A stretch of DNA of 64,000 nt from Muscardinus avellanarius (GCA_963383645.1 OY726565.1:27800966-27864965); one strand, 5' to 3'; counted from the stretch's first letter, positions 35,176 through 47,104 are shown. The notes: generated from the letters alone by a model not told the origin. Translations and numbers: made by a program.

Positions 35176-37110
35176 ACAAAATCAACCTAAAGAAATCAGT
35201 AACTTTCTAAATATGCCAACAATGAATTTATAAAGAAAGAAATACAGAAAACAATTCCATTCACAATAATCTCAAAACCAATAAAATATCTAGGAATAAA
35301 CCTAACTAAAGACATAACCTCTTTAATGAAAATTATAAAAAATTAAGGAAAGAAATTGAAGACCTTGGAAGATGGAAAGATCTTCCTTGCTCATGGATAG
35401 GCAGAATGAATATCATCAAAATGGCCATTCTGCCAAAAGTGATCTACAGAATTACAAAAAATTCTTATCAAAATACCAACAACATTCTTCATAAGCCTAG
35501 AAAAATCAGTCTTGAATTTCATATGGAGAAGCAAGAAACTCAGAATAGCCAAAGCAATTCTCAGAAATAAGTATCATGCAGGAAGAATCACAATTCCTGA
35601 CTTCAAATTATACTACAGAGTGATGGGAATTAAAAGAGCCTGGTATTTGGACAAAAACAGGCACACAGACCAATGGAACAAAATATAAGATGCAGGGGAA
35701 AAAAAACCACACAATTATAGTCAATTAATTTTTGACAAAGGGGCCAAATTCATACACTGGAGAAAAGACAGCCCTTTCAACAAATGGTGCTGGGAAAACT
35801 GGCTATCCATTTGTAGAAAAATAGAACTAAATCCTTACCTCTCACCCTGCACAGAAATTACCTTGAGTTGGATCAAACACCTAGAAATCAGACCAAAGAC
35901 CCTGAAGCGATTAGAGGAAGGTATAAGTTCAACACTCACACATATAGGCATAGGTAGTAACTTCCTCAACAAGACCTCCAAAGCACAGGAAATTAAACCA
36001 AGAATTAACAAATGGGATGGAATCAAACTAAAAAGTTTCTGCTTGTCAAAGGAAATCATCAAGAATCTAAAGAGACAGCCTACAGAATGGGAGAAGATCT
36101 TTACCAGCTACCCTTCTGATAGAGGGTCAATACCCAGAATATGCAAAGAGCTCAAAAGACTACACTAGCAAAACAAATAACCCAATCAAGAAATGGACAA
36201 CTGAATTGAATAGACACTTCACAAAAGAAAAGATACAAATGGCCAATAGATATATGAAAAACTGTTCAACGCAATTAGCAATCAGGCAGATGCAAATCAA
36301 AACTATACTGAGATTCCATCTAACCCCAATTAGAGTGGCAAGCATAAAGAAGTCAAATAACAACAAATGTTGGTGGGGATGTGGGAAAATAGGAAGTCTT
36401 CTACATTGCTGGTGGGAATGTAAACTAGTTCAGGCACTATGGAGATCAGAGTGAAGATTCCTTAGAAAACTGGGAAGGGATCCACCATATGATCCAGCCA
36501 TATCACTACTGGCTATCTTTCCAAATGGGATGAAATCGGAGAACTACAGTAACATATGCATACCCATGTTCATAGCAGCATAATTCACAATAGCCAAAAT
36601 ATGAAATTAACTTAGGTGTCCATCAACAGATGAATGGTTGCAAAATTATGGGAAACACAAACAAAGGGATTCTACTCAGCAATGAAAAAGAACAAAATTA
36701 TGTCATTCATAAGAGGATGGAAAGACCTGGAGAACATTATGTTAAGTGAGATTAACCAAACACAGAAAGAGAAGAGATATATGTTTTCTCTAATATGCTT
36801 GAGCTAGGGAGTATTTGGGATACCAGAAGGACTCCAGATAATGGAGGAATTCCTCAGTGAAGCCAGGGAGGAAGGGCAGGAGAGGAAGAAGGCTGAGGTT
36901 CATTAATGGAAATGCTACCTGTGACTATGTGTCTACATGTGAATATAACATTGCTAACCTGGACACTTAGTATCGGGAGGGAAAGAAATGGGGAGGCAGA
37001 GGAGGGGAAAGGACACCAAGTATTGTATGAATATTTGCCATTGTCAACATGATCTACATTATGATGTGAGCCTATAATACACCAATTAAAATATATGAAT
37101 TAAAAATAAA

Positions 37111-37840
37111 AATAAGAGTTGAAATAATAAAGATTATAATTTTGGCCATTAACTTTAAATACATCTTTTATAAACATGGGTGAAGTGCTTTCCTTAACAA
37201 ACTATGAGTGGCAATCAGAATAGTAACATTCTTAAATCTTATCTTGAGGAAACAAGTTAATGTGGTAATTAGCTGATGATTTCATATGATTCGGTGTCCT
37301 AACCTGCTCCTGTGGTAGACACATGCTTTGATAGCTCCCCCAATCTACTCTGAGAATAGCTCATTCATCCAAGTCAATGAGCCCTGGAAATTTTGTTTAA
37401 TATCTATAACTCAAACTTTTCCTCATTGCCTGAGGGGAATCTGTATAATTTGAGCCACTGGGAGAGAGAAAAACACATTATTTTCCACTGTGCTCTTAAC
37501 CAGGGAGTGACATAGTAGTAGGCTAGGAAAAACACACTGGCAGTTTGCAAAGACAGAAAAATAAAGGCAATGGGCAAAGAAAAAGAATGAGGTGACTCAC
37601 CCACAGAGAGAAGTGGACACAAGAAGCTGCGTGGGCACAGACAGCAAGCCGCTGAGGTGGTGGATCCACAGCCTGGAGGCTTTCTTGTTCTTGGTTCTAC
37701 TTCGCCAGCTCTCCCTGTACACCCTAGATTCTAATGATTCATTACCCTTCATCCTTTGTTTAATGCATCCATTGGGTTCATTTCTGCTATTTGCAAACAG
37801 CCTCAGGACAACTGTTTATCATTCCTTCCTTTTGTATGTA
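37111..37840. other. unique sequence
   Basis: No repeat or exon recognised. Confidence 0.4.
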
Positions 37841-38290
37841 TGTGTTACTGGGAATCGAATGTAGGGTCTTTCTACTTCTGAGCTACACCCCTAGTCCCCC
37901 TTTTTATTTTTACTTTACTTTATTTATTTATTTATTTATTGGTGGTACTGGGGTTCCTGGAAGCCCTTCTACCTCCGGGCTACACTCTCACGGGCTACAC
38001 TCTCAGACCTATTTTATACTTTTTTATGTGGAAACAGGGTCTCTTAAGCCAGCACAGCTGGCTTCGAACCTGCGCGATCCTCCTGTCTCCGCCTCCCAAG
38101 TGCAGGAATTACAAGCGTGCACCACCACGCCCGACAGCCCCCCCCCCCCTTTTTAAATTTTGAAACAGGTTTCACTAAGTTGCTGAGGGTCTCATTAAGT
38201 TGCCCAGCCTGATCTGGAAGAAGCAGTCCTCTTATCTCAGCCCCCCTCCTGAGTACTGGGATTTCAGGAGTAGCCATTGTACCTGGCACA
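37841..38290 (-). mobile_element. older B1-dID SINE split by a young copy
   Basis: ID-half remnant at 37841-37900 and B1-half remnant at 38150-38290, separated by the young insertion at 37917-38140 and a C(11) run. Confidence 0.75.
37917..38140 (-). mobile_element. young B1-dID SINE with duplicated A-box segment
   Basis: Near-consensus minus-strand dimer with (TTTA)n tail. It carries an extra copy of GGGCTACACTCTCA (about 37977-38006), which duplicates the ID A-box region. A similar duplication is found in the copy at 41614-41840. Confidence 0.9.
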
Positions 38291-38597
38291 TTCCTTCCAA
38301 ATATTTTTCTCACTAAGTTGCTGAGAGCCTCACCAAGTAGACACAGTGGTCTGCTTTTTTATTTTTCTCATGTAGACTCATGTCTTGCAAGAATATATAT
38401 GAAGCATAAAACAGTAATTCTTTTAAAAATGCATTTTCTGCTTTCTTATGCTTTCATCTCTTAGAACACTATCAGTTTCACCTTTTACCTTGAACCTGAC
38501 TCTGTGTAGGACATCGTGGACTTTAAAATGCATGAGCATGTCTAACCTGCACTCAATTTTTCATCTTGTGGTTCTTGGATGATTGTAAATTCACAGT
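38291..38597. other. unique sequence
   Basis: Nothing recognised. Confidence 0.4.
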
Positions 38598-38812
38598 AAA
38601 AAAAAGAAGAAGGAGAAGGAGAAGGAGAAGGAGAAGGAGAAGGAGAAGGAGAAGGAGAAGGAGAAGAAGGAGGAGAAGGAGAAGGAGAAGGAGAAGGAGA
38701 AGGAGAAGGAGAAGGAGAAGGAGAAGGAGAAGGAGAAGGAGAAGGAGGAGAAGAAAAGAAGGAAGGAAGGAAGGAAGGAAGGAAGGAAGGAAGGAAATAA
38801 AATAAAATAAAA
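38598..38812. repeat. 200-bp pure purine tract, (GGAGAA)n then (GGAA)n
   Basis: Bases 38598-38797 contain no pyrimidine. Most is (GGAGAA)n, with two GAAGAAGGAGGA-type interruptions. It ends in about nine GGAA units and then AAATA repeats to 38812. The arginine-only and serine/proline-only reading frames across it are artefacts. Confidence 0.98.
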
Positions 38813-38980
38813 TCCCCCAAGCTATTGCTTAAATGATAATCAAACTCAAAGTGCTGACTTTAATCTGGAAGTGATGACAACCAACACTTTTCATCCCATG
38901 CTTACTGGTACAAGGGAACAAATGTGTGAATAGCAAGGTCTTCAGTCGCTGTTGGGGGTCATTTTCTTTTCTTTTTTTTT

Positions 38981-39104
38981 GGTTTTGATACTGAGGATGG
39001 AACCCAGAGGCATTTTATTTCCAAGCTCTGGTTTCAGAACTGTGATCTTCCTGTCTCAGCCTCCCAAGTGCTGAGATTATAGGTATCTGTCACCATGCCT
39101 GGCT
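38981..39104 (-). mobile_element. B1-dID SINE, internally deleted
   Basis: ID end TACTGAGGATGGAACCC and B1 end with CAGCCTCCCAAGTGCTG. The centre is missing. Confidence 0.7.
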
Positions 39105-39144
39105 TTTCTTTCTTCTTGTCTTTGTCTTCATCATTTTAAAATTT

Positions 39145-39305
39145 TATTTTCTTTTGGTATTGGGCATTCTTTCTCCAAGTTATACTTCCAGCTCTTTATT
39201 GTTTATTTTGAGACAGGCTAAGTTGCCGTGGCTGGCCTTGAGCCTGCAATCCTCCTGCCTTAGCCTCCCAAGTATTGGGATTATAAACATGGCCTCCATG
39301 GCTCA
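39145..39305 (-). mobile_element. diverged B1-dID SINE
   Basis: ID remnant (GGTATTGGGCATTC) and B1 block (CAATCCTCCTGCCTTAGCC) on the reverse strand. Confidence 0.65.
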
Positions 39306-39441
39306 ATTATATATTACCATATATAATAATATATAATATGATTATATACCATATATACTATAATACTATATTATATGTTCTATTCTGTTATACATATTAT
39401 AATTATATATTTTAATAATTTCATATATATATATATATATA
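39306..39441. repeat. AT-rich low-complexity tract
   Basis: Irregular TATA/ATAT sequence ending in (AT)n at about 39422-39442, next to an L1 3' end. Confidence 0.85.
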
Positions 39442-39605
39442 TGCTTTTATTGGTGCAATGTGGTTATACATCATGCTGAGATTCACAGTGATAGAAATGT
39501 ACATGCACACATCACTTAGTGTATGTCCCTCTGCGTACCAGGCCCCCTGTTCCCCCTTCCTCCTTCACCATACATGCTGGTGAGATTGGTAGTGAAATCT
39601 TGTAT
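39442..39605 (-). mobile_element. L1 3'-end fragment
   Basis: The plus strand begins TTTTATTGGTGCAATG and has the C-rich block order seen in the 3' ends at 24.04, 50.88 and 52.25 kb. It is a short 5'-truncated LINE tail. Confidence 0.65.
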
Positions 39606-39754
39606 TATGAATCTAAAATACTGAGAACATATTTATTTAAACTTTTTGCCTAATCCGATGAAATCTGCAGAAGGGCAGCCACATGGACAGTGTTGTGTCC
39701 TAAGTAGTTTCATAGAAAATAAATCTATACTTATTTTAAACATGCATCTACTGA

Positions 39755-40018
39755 GGCAAGCTTGGAAATCCCAGGACTTGAGTGGCTGAGACAGGAGGAT
39801 TGCAGGACAGCCTCAGCAACACAGCAAGACTCTTGGCAACCTAGTAAAACCCTATTTTAAAAAACAGAAAAAGGGCTGTGGGTGTAGTTCAGAAAGTAGA
39901 ATTCTCATGGGTTCCATCCCCAGTACCACAAAAAGAAAAGAAGAAGGAGGAAGAGGAAGAGGAAGAGGAGGAGGAGGAGGAGGAGGAGGAGGTGGAGAAG
40001 AAGCAGGAGAAGGAGAAC
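39755..40018 (+). mobile_element. B1-dID SINE with purine-rich tail
   Basis: Diverged plus-strand dimer to about 39935, then an expanded (GAG/GAA)n tail of about 80 bp, an example of a SINE tail seeding a polypurine microsatellite. Confidence 0.8.
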
Positions 40019-41470
40019 TGTTCTTCTCTCTGTAAAAACATATTTTATCCTTATTTTCCTCAGTAGAATGAAATTTCACTCATTATTCACTCAGAATGTC
40101 CAAGAAACCCATCCTTTTGGCCTGAAAACCCCTGCAAAGGGAGCTACAGATATGTGAAAGGTTAAGGCCAAGTCACCAGATGAGCCCAAAGAAAAGGGTA
40201 CCACCAGGAAGTTCGGTCAGCCTCTCTGCTGGTCTCTAGCCTGAGATTGGGTGTTGAGGTATGAGTTTTTTGTATGAGGTTCATTGAGAAGGGAGTTTTA
40301 AATCACTGTTATAAACAGATGTTGCATTTCTCCCCATTCATGAAAATTATGATATTTACATATCTTATTTTGAGAAAACTAGATATTTTTGTTAAGAATT
40401 AGATGAAATCAGAGGATTCTGGATAAGGCAAGAGCCAGAAAAAGTTAGTCATATTTCAGCCAATAGTACCTTTTTTCATGGTGTGACAGATTATTGTTGC
40501 TCAGAGTTCTTGGGTAACTTTTTTTAATGTCATGAAATATGCATCAGTAAAGGAGTATTCTTACTTTCTCAATAGGCTTCCATATCTTATTCTCAACTCT
40601 CCTTTTCTCTGTCTCCTTCTCCCTCTCTCTGCTCTGCTTGATCTTCTTAAAACCAATCAGTGAAATTTTCTCTCTCTTTGCAGGCCTTTTTGATATTCCC
40701 TCTCTCTTCCAAACCTGCAGAAGGGCATCCACATGGACAGTGTTAAGTGAATATAAATCCATGTATTTTAATAGTGTTTTAGATTCAATGTCATTTGCTC
40801 TCCATCTTATTCTAGATGACATGATTCTCAATTTCTAAGTTTCCTCTTCTCCAAAGGCAATGTTCTAGATCTCGAGTCTTTTATATTGTACTGTTCTGAA
40901 ACCCTTACAGTTGACCACTTATTGAGCACTTAAATGTGGTAGTAATATATTTAATAGTGTCTTCTACTTTATATTAATATATTTAAAAGGCCAACCTACT
41001 AATAATTTCTTATTGGACATTCTTAGAGGATTTGAAGATATGTCATCAAAATAGTTCTAGGTTTAAAATTACTCTCCCAGAAGTTTCTGCCTTGTTTCTA
41101 AACAAGATTGTCCTTCCCACAGTCTTAACACTTTTCTTAGCTTCTGCTAATTCCTTTTTTCCCTGGTTTTGACCTTTTTAACTTCCCTAAGTCTCAGTTT
41201 TTTCATCTAATAAATCAAGACTATTTGACTATATAGTTGAAAATACCCATTCCAATTTTCAAATTTTCTTCATGTTATGATGAATCAATGGTTTGTCTGT
41301 GTTCCAAAGGTCTTTAAACTCTCCCCATAAAACTAGCCAATAATATGTACAAAGATTTTGATCAATTATTGACTAATTTCTATAAAGATCAGTTTTCATA
41401 TAGGGAGAATCAGACATATTATGTTTCCTATTGTTATAAACCAAAACCTCTAGAACTTCAGTGCTTTATT
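40019..41470. other. unique sequence containing a dispersed 34-bp repeat copy
   Basis: No gene. 40711-40744 repeats 39661-39694 with two mismatches (see findings). Confidence 0.45.
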
Positions 41471-41473
41471 GTG

Positions 41474-41962
41474 AGCCAGGTATGGTGGCACATGTCTGTA
41501 ATCCCAATATTTGGGAGGCTGAGACAGAAGGATCACAAGCGTGAGAACAACCTCATCAACTTAGGGAGACCCTCAGCAACTTAGTGAGACCCTACTTCAA
41601 AATAAGAAATAAAGCCGGGCGTGGTGGCGCACGCTTGTAATCCCCGCGCTTGGGAGGTGGAGACAGGAGGATCGCACTGGTTCAGAGCCAGCATCGCTGG
41701 CTTAAGAGACCCTGTTTCCACATAAAAAAGTTAAATAATAGGTCTGGGAGTGTAGCCCGTGGTAGTATAGCCCGGAGGTAGAAGGGCTTCCAGGAACCCC
41801 AGTACCACCAAAAAAATAAAAAAATAAAAAATAAAAATAAAAGAAGAAGAAGAAGAAGAAGAAGAAGAAGAAGAAGAAGAAGAAGAAGAAGAAGAAGAAG
41901 AAGAAATAAAATTGGACTGTGATGTAGCTTGAAGATAAAATGCCTGTGGGTTCAATCTGCAG
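41474..41962 (+). mobile_element. older B1-dID SINE split by a young copy
   Basis: B1 half at 41474-41612 and ID half at 41906-41962 of the same diverged dimer, separated by the insertion below. The short duplicated target AGAAATAAA flanks the insertion. Confidence 0.85.
41614..41905 (+). mobile_element. young B1-dID SINE with duplicated A box and (GAA)n tail
   Basis: Near-consensus dimer. The ID part contains AGTGTAGCCCGT followed by AGTATAGCCCGG, a duplication of the A-box region. The tail is AAAAAATA-type followed by about 21 uninterrupted GAA units (41841-41905). Confidence 0.92.
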
Positions 41963-42755
41963 GAAGAAATAAGAAAGAGGGAGGAAGGAAGGAATAAAGA
42001 TAGAAAATAAAGCTATCTTAGAGCCAAATTTTTGTCTAGATGTAGATGACAAATCCTCTGGCTGAGGAAATCATCTTTTTCTTGTCAGACAGATTTTGTT
42101 CTCTATTATCCTCAAATGCTATTCTTGAGAGTTTAATTTGTAGGTGTTAGCAGAATACAAGTCATAAATTCAATTCATAGTTTAGTCTTGAATTTAAAGC
42201 TGATATGTTTTTCAGATTTTTTATTATAAATTAGTCTACTCACTTGCAGTTGCTCACCTTCTAGCCCACTGGCCAAAGCTATGAGTGAAGATTTATTCTC
42301 TCAACACTCTTGATGTCTATCAAAATCATCCAACAGAAAATACTAACTAAAACTTGTAACTTCTTCCTTTTTGAAATGTGACATTTATATAAAAATCAAA
42401 GTCAGTGGCTAAGAAGAGAAAAAATGATAGTGATTTTGGACAAATAATTAAGAAAATAGATTAGCAAGTTAAAAAAATTGAGAATCTGTTCAATTACTAA
42501 TATTGTCTTAAAGTAGTTTTCTAAAATAAGTTTTCATTAAGTACTAAAAAAGTAATAGAAGCTGGAAGATTGAGACTGAGGGAAGCAGCACATACCAGTC
42601 CTGCTGACACTTTTCCATCACTATAAAAACATTGTTCTGCCAAAAGAAAGAAAACATTATAACTTTAAAAAGAACATGATAAGTAAAAGGTGGCAGGGGA
42701 AAAAAATCTAGAAGACCAATCAAAGAGCAGAAAATAACCCTTCCTGCCTCCAACT
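41963..42755. other. unique sequence
   Basis: Nothing recognised. Confidence 0.4.
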
Positions 42756-43563
42756 GCTGCAGCCATGGGTGCTGGCTGTGGTGGTGCCATCTTGCCTTAT
42801 CATGCCTAACTGCCAGAGACTCACAGAAAAACAACCAACACTTGAAATGAAGTACGTGGCTGCAGCTCATGAAAATTCTAAGCCCTCAGTTCCTCCTACA
42901 CAAACACTGACTACAACTTGCCGCAGTGGTGACTGAGCTCACCATGCCCTCCAGAGATCCAGAGTAATGCTCAACACCATAAGTGAACCTGCCATCCTCT
43001 CGGGAGAATGTCCAGTGTGGGCATAGCAACTCTCACAGCTACAATAAACTCATTGAGTTGAGACTTTGCAGTTCAACCCTGTGAGGGTGAGTGTGGAGTC
43101 TACTGTTGGACATAGCAGAGGCTCAGAGAGACTTAGGCTCTGCATCAATGGAAAGCATGGAGGAAGACCAATGCTTAACACTAGATCCAACTAGTAGGAT
43201 CTCTGAGATCACCATAAACCACCCAATTGTGGTGAACGGGGAAGAGTTAGACCAACCCAGCCATACCTATGGAGAACAGAGATTCTTACATATACACTGG
43301 GTTTAGTCCCAAAGTAACCTGCTATCTACACAGGCAGGGAGAGACTCAGGTTCCACATTGGTGAAAAGCATGAAGAGCGACCTATGCTTAACACTAGATC
43401 CAGCCCTATTGATACTGGTCACCTGAATAGACTAAGAAACACTCAGAGAATCAGGCTTGCAGCAAGAAATGTGCCAGTGGCACTCAGTGTCTGCACAGAG
43501 AGATACTGCAGAGGCCAAGTCAGCTCAGTATTCATATATTAGTAGGGTTTCTTATTTTGTTCT

Positions 43564-43609
<46 letters not shown>

Positions 43610-45150
43610 TTTGTTTGCTCTCTTCCCCACACCTTTCCCAAGTTTCTTCCCTTGTACTCAAAGTCTCAACTCTTCTTTCCATTCCTTTTCTTTTCTTTAT
43701 TCTCTCTTCTTTTCTATACTTTGTCTTGTATTAAGCTCACTTCATATCACTATATTAAATACTCTACATTGGTCACTAGAATACTACTACAAATTCACTA
43801 TCTCAAATCTCTACTATATACTACCTTATCAAACTCAAACTTATTCTATTTGATTCTATCTATGGCTTTACCCTATTCTTGCACTCACGGCTTTGCTTCC
43901 CTCCTCACTCAACCTTCACTGTTGAATACAACACAACTTGCCCTTGGATATACCAGCTGACACCTAGAGACTGAGAGAAAATTATCAACAGATACAAACT
44001 TCTGAAATCATGAGAAGGATGAATGTGTCAGTTTCCTCATTAAATTGTTTGTTTTGGAAAACAATGATTTTCATAGGAATATACTAAAATTTGGCTTTAT
44101 TTTCTCCCACAACCCCACAATAACAGAACCTGACAACACAGAATTTCAGAGATCATCAGAATGACAAATCAGAAATTTAACAGTAGAAATTATACAGGAT
44201 CTCCAAAAAAAAATTTAGAGAGAGTCTGAAAGAAATAAAAGATCCAATCATTGAAGTGAAGGCATCAATACAAACTATAAACAATATATTAGACCACATA
44301 TAGAATAGAATCTCACTATTAGAAGCTGATCATTCAAAAAATAAACATATATTATATAATTTAGAAAAACAATTAGCATGAAAGGGACATTGAAGAGATA
44401 TGGGCCCATCTTTAAAGAGCTAACTGAAGAATAATAAGCATAGAAGAGGAAAAAAAATAGAAAGTGAAACCAAAAGGACCAACAATCTTTTCAAAGAAAT
44501 AATATCAGAAAATTTTCAAAATATAGAACAAGAGGTAGATACACAGGTACAGGAAACTTATGGAACCTTCTTTACCTAAGATCAGAGCAAAGGTTCACCA
44601 CACCACAAAATAGTCAAACTGACCAACATAGAAGGCAAGGAAAGAATCTTAAAGTGACATTTAGAGGCAAACCAATTAGAATCACTCCAGACTTCCCAAA
44701 CTACGTCTTAAAAGCCAGAATGGCCTGGAGTAACATATTCCAAACTCTGAAAGAAAACAACTTGCAGCCCAAAATTTTCTACCCAACAAAACTATCTTTC
44801 AAATTAGATAAGAAAATAAAAATCTTTCATGACAAACAGAACCTGAAAGAACTTATGTCTTCCAAACCAGCACTAGAGAAAATACTCAAAGAAATTAACT
44901 GCAAAGAAAAAATAAGTAATATAGGCCAGAACCAGAGAAACAAGAATTTCATCAAGCAAACAACTAAGCAAAGAAGAACAAACATACCTCATACAGAAGT
45001 TAAAACTCAAAATGTGAAGAATTAAAAATTTTAACTCAAAGATCACACTGAACATAAATGGTTTCAATTCCCCAATAAAAAGACATAATATGGCAACATG
45101 AATTAAAAACCATTGATCTGCTCCCTGCAAGAAACATGCCTTACAAGTAA
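42756..45150 (+). mobile_element. L1 5' half: 5'UTR, ORF1 and start of ORF2
   Basis: 5'UTR about 42756-44130, similar in block order to that of the L1 at 29-37 kb (for example TTTGCTCTCTTCCCC then AATACTCTACA). ORF1 is about 44130-45024. The first part of ORF2 (AACCATTGATCTGCTCCCTGC) follows, and then the homology stops near 45145 without an A tail. The 5' boundary is approximate. A (TG)n tract lies at 43564-43602 within the 5'UTR. Confidence 0.75.
44130..45024 (+). pseudogene. L1 ORF1 remnant
   Basis: The C-terminal domain is open over 44654-45024. It shows MTFRGKPIRITPDF, ARMAWSNIFQTLKENN and YPTKLSFKLD, the conserved RNA-binding part of ORF1p. The coiled-coil region upstream carries stops and frameshifts (44210-44600). 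Confidence 0.85.
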
Positions 45151-45617
45151 AATTGTTTTGAAAAAATCATAAAAAGTATAAGTATAATTTCAATTTAATT
45201 ATAAGTTGAAAAAGTATAAGTTCAATTTAATTAATAATTTCAAATTCATCTAGAAGAATTTAGTTTGGACTTCTAGTCAAGTTATGAAAAGGTCTACAAA
45301 GAAGATATAGAAATGTCAATCTAGTCCCTAAAAAGTAAATGGGATCAAAACGTTTGTATATTGCATCCAGGCCCTACACCAAGGGCTAAACTTTGTGCAA
45401 CAAATATCTTTGCTCAATCAGGCTTAGAAAAAAAACACTACTTTTTCTATCTATTTTTATTTGCTATATTAAAGCTTAAAAGAAAGGAATACACTATAAA
45501 GAGATCTTGTTGGACACTTTTCAGAGGAAGATCTAGGGATGCCACACATTGAGCTTACTAGCCTATCAAAGAAAAAGATAAAATTTATTGAACGCTGTTT
45601 AAAAAATAATGTTATAG
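45151..45617. other. unique AT-rich sequence with a short local duplication
   Basis: 45165-45240 contains an imperfect doubled AAGTATAAGT..TTCAATTTAATT unit. Nothing else recognised. Confidence 0.4.
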
Positions 45618-45781
45618 CGGGGCATGGTGGTACATGCCTGTAATCCCAGTACTTGGGAGGTTGAGACAAAAAGATTATAGGTTCAAGGTCAGCCTCAGCA
45701 ACTTAGTGATACTCTGCTTTGAAGTAAAAAATGGGGATAGGGGATAACTTGGAGGTAGAATGCTTCTCAATCTCCAGTACC

Positions 45782-45819
<38 letters not shown>

Positions 45820-45837
45820 CGACAATGATGATGTTGC
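45618..45837 (+). mobile_element. B1-dID SINE with (GAT)n tail
   Basis: Plus-strand dimer with diverged ID half ending CTCCAGTACC, then 12-13 GAT units and an imperfect extension. The acidic poly-Asp reading frame here is an artefact. Confidence 0.85.
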
Positions 45838-46365
45838 TAAAGAAAATGAAGTTTTCAAACACCACACAATATTTAATTTTCTCAGTTTAACATTCTTTCT
45901 TCAGTCAGGAATAAAAGAAGTACATGCCTTAGGGGAGAAAATTTTTAATAAAGTTAAAACAAGAAATTTTTCCTGACTTCTAAGATACTTTTCTTGTAAA
46001 AATTTCAAAACCTTATGTGAACATATAAGTCAGGCCACTAGAAATCCTGAACTAAAAAAAAGGGAATGAACTATTGGATTATTTCTTGTGGTTGGTTTGA
46101 AAACCTCATAGATATATTCCCATATACAGATTTTATAGCTACCCCAATTCTAAAGATTGTTCAATTTTCTATACTCCAAAAAATGGACACAGCTTTGGGA
46201 TATCCATTTGCTCCCTGAGGAATTATTCCCATCCACTCTACAAAAGAGCAAACTGACCATCAAAAGACCAGTCAGTACCTGGTGTCCCCTCTTACCTGAG
46301 TTTCTGTCTTTTCTGTCTTCTCCCAGCCTGCCTCACTTATCTTCATAGCTCTTACTGCCTGACAT

Positions 46366-46368
<3 letters not shown>
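45838..46368. other. unique sequence
   Basis: Nothing recognised. Confidence 0.4.
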
Positions 46369-46415
<47 letters not shown>

Positions 46416-46485
46416 CAGGAGTATGTATGGTACTTGTGATTGGACCCCCAGCTGTATTTTATTTTTTATTTGGAAAACAAAATTA
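46369..46485 (-). mobile_element. ID/B1-dID SINE remnant with (CA)n tail
   Basis: (TG)n at 46369-46414, then GGTACTTGTGATTGGACCC, a decayed ID 3' end. It is truncated where the L1 begins. Confidence 0.65.
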
Positions 46486-47009
46486 TTTTATTTTTTATTT
46501 GTATAACAATAGCAATAAAGCAAATAGTCCAATTTAAAAATGGGCAAAAGACCTGAATAGATACTTCCTAAAAGAAGATACATATTCAAATGACCAACAG
46601 GTATGTGAAAAATAATGTTCCACATCACTAATGATGAAAGAAAAGAAAATTTAAAACCATAATGAGATACTGCCTCAGACCTGTTAGAATTATATGAATA
46701 AATATATATTATGAGAGACAACATGTGCTGGCAAGGATGTGGAGGAAAGAAAACACTTGACACTGTTGGGGATGTGAGTTAGAACTATTATAAAAAGGCA
46801 CATGAAGGTTCCTATAAAACCTAAAACTTGAACTACTATGTCATCCATAAATCCCACTGCCACTGGATATATGCACCAAGAGGATGGACTTAGTACCCTG
46901 AAAAGACAGAAGTACTTACATGTTCATTACAGCAATATTCATAACAGCTAACAAATATATCAACCTAAATGTCCATTAATGGAAGAATAAATTGAAAAAG
47001 TGTGACTGC

Positions 47010-47104
<95 letters not shown>
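47010..47104. repeat. (TG)n(AG)n compound microsatellite
   Basis: About 24 TG-type units switching directly to about 23 AG units, within old L1 ORF2. Not a SINE tail. Confidence 0.97.

Larger units (their letters stand above)
32075..36790 (+). pseudogene. L1 ORF2 remnant (endonuclease/reverse transcriptase)
   Basis: ORF2 order is preserved: endonuclease region (about 32075-32800), reverse transcriptase (about 33480-35100), C-terminal region (to about 36790). The RT catalytic block, normally FADD, reads FEDG in the local frame at about 34878-34892. Many stops and frameshifts. It is split by the composite fragment and a SINE. Confidence 0.85.
28985..37110 (+). mobile_element. old, nearly full-length L1 with four nested insertions
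   Basis: 5'UTR about 28985-30927, ORF1 about 30928-31950, ORF2 about 32075-36790, 3'UTR to about 37090 ending ACACCAATTAAAATATATG. Nested inside are SINEs at 30048-30290, 31259-31427 and 34990-35175, and a 5'-truncated composite element at 33870-34560. Its 5'UTR differs from the GC-rich one of the composite elements but resembles that at 42.8-44.1 kb. It contains a tandem duplication near 29209-29270. Stops and frameshifts are dense, so it is dead. The 5' boundary is approximate. Confidence 0.85.

Noticed and set aside
38542..38820. Arg-only and Ser/Pro-only open frames
   Set aside because: Direct products of the (GGAGAA)n repeat.
43457..43960. 167-codon plus-strand frame
   Set aside because: Runs through the (TG)n tract and CT-rich 5'UTR of an L1. 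It is not a gene.
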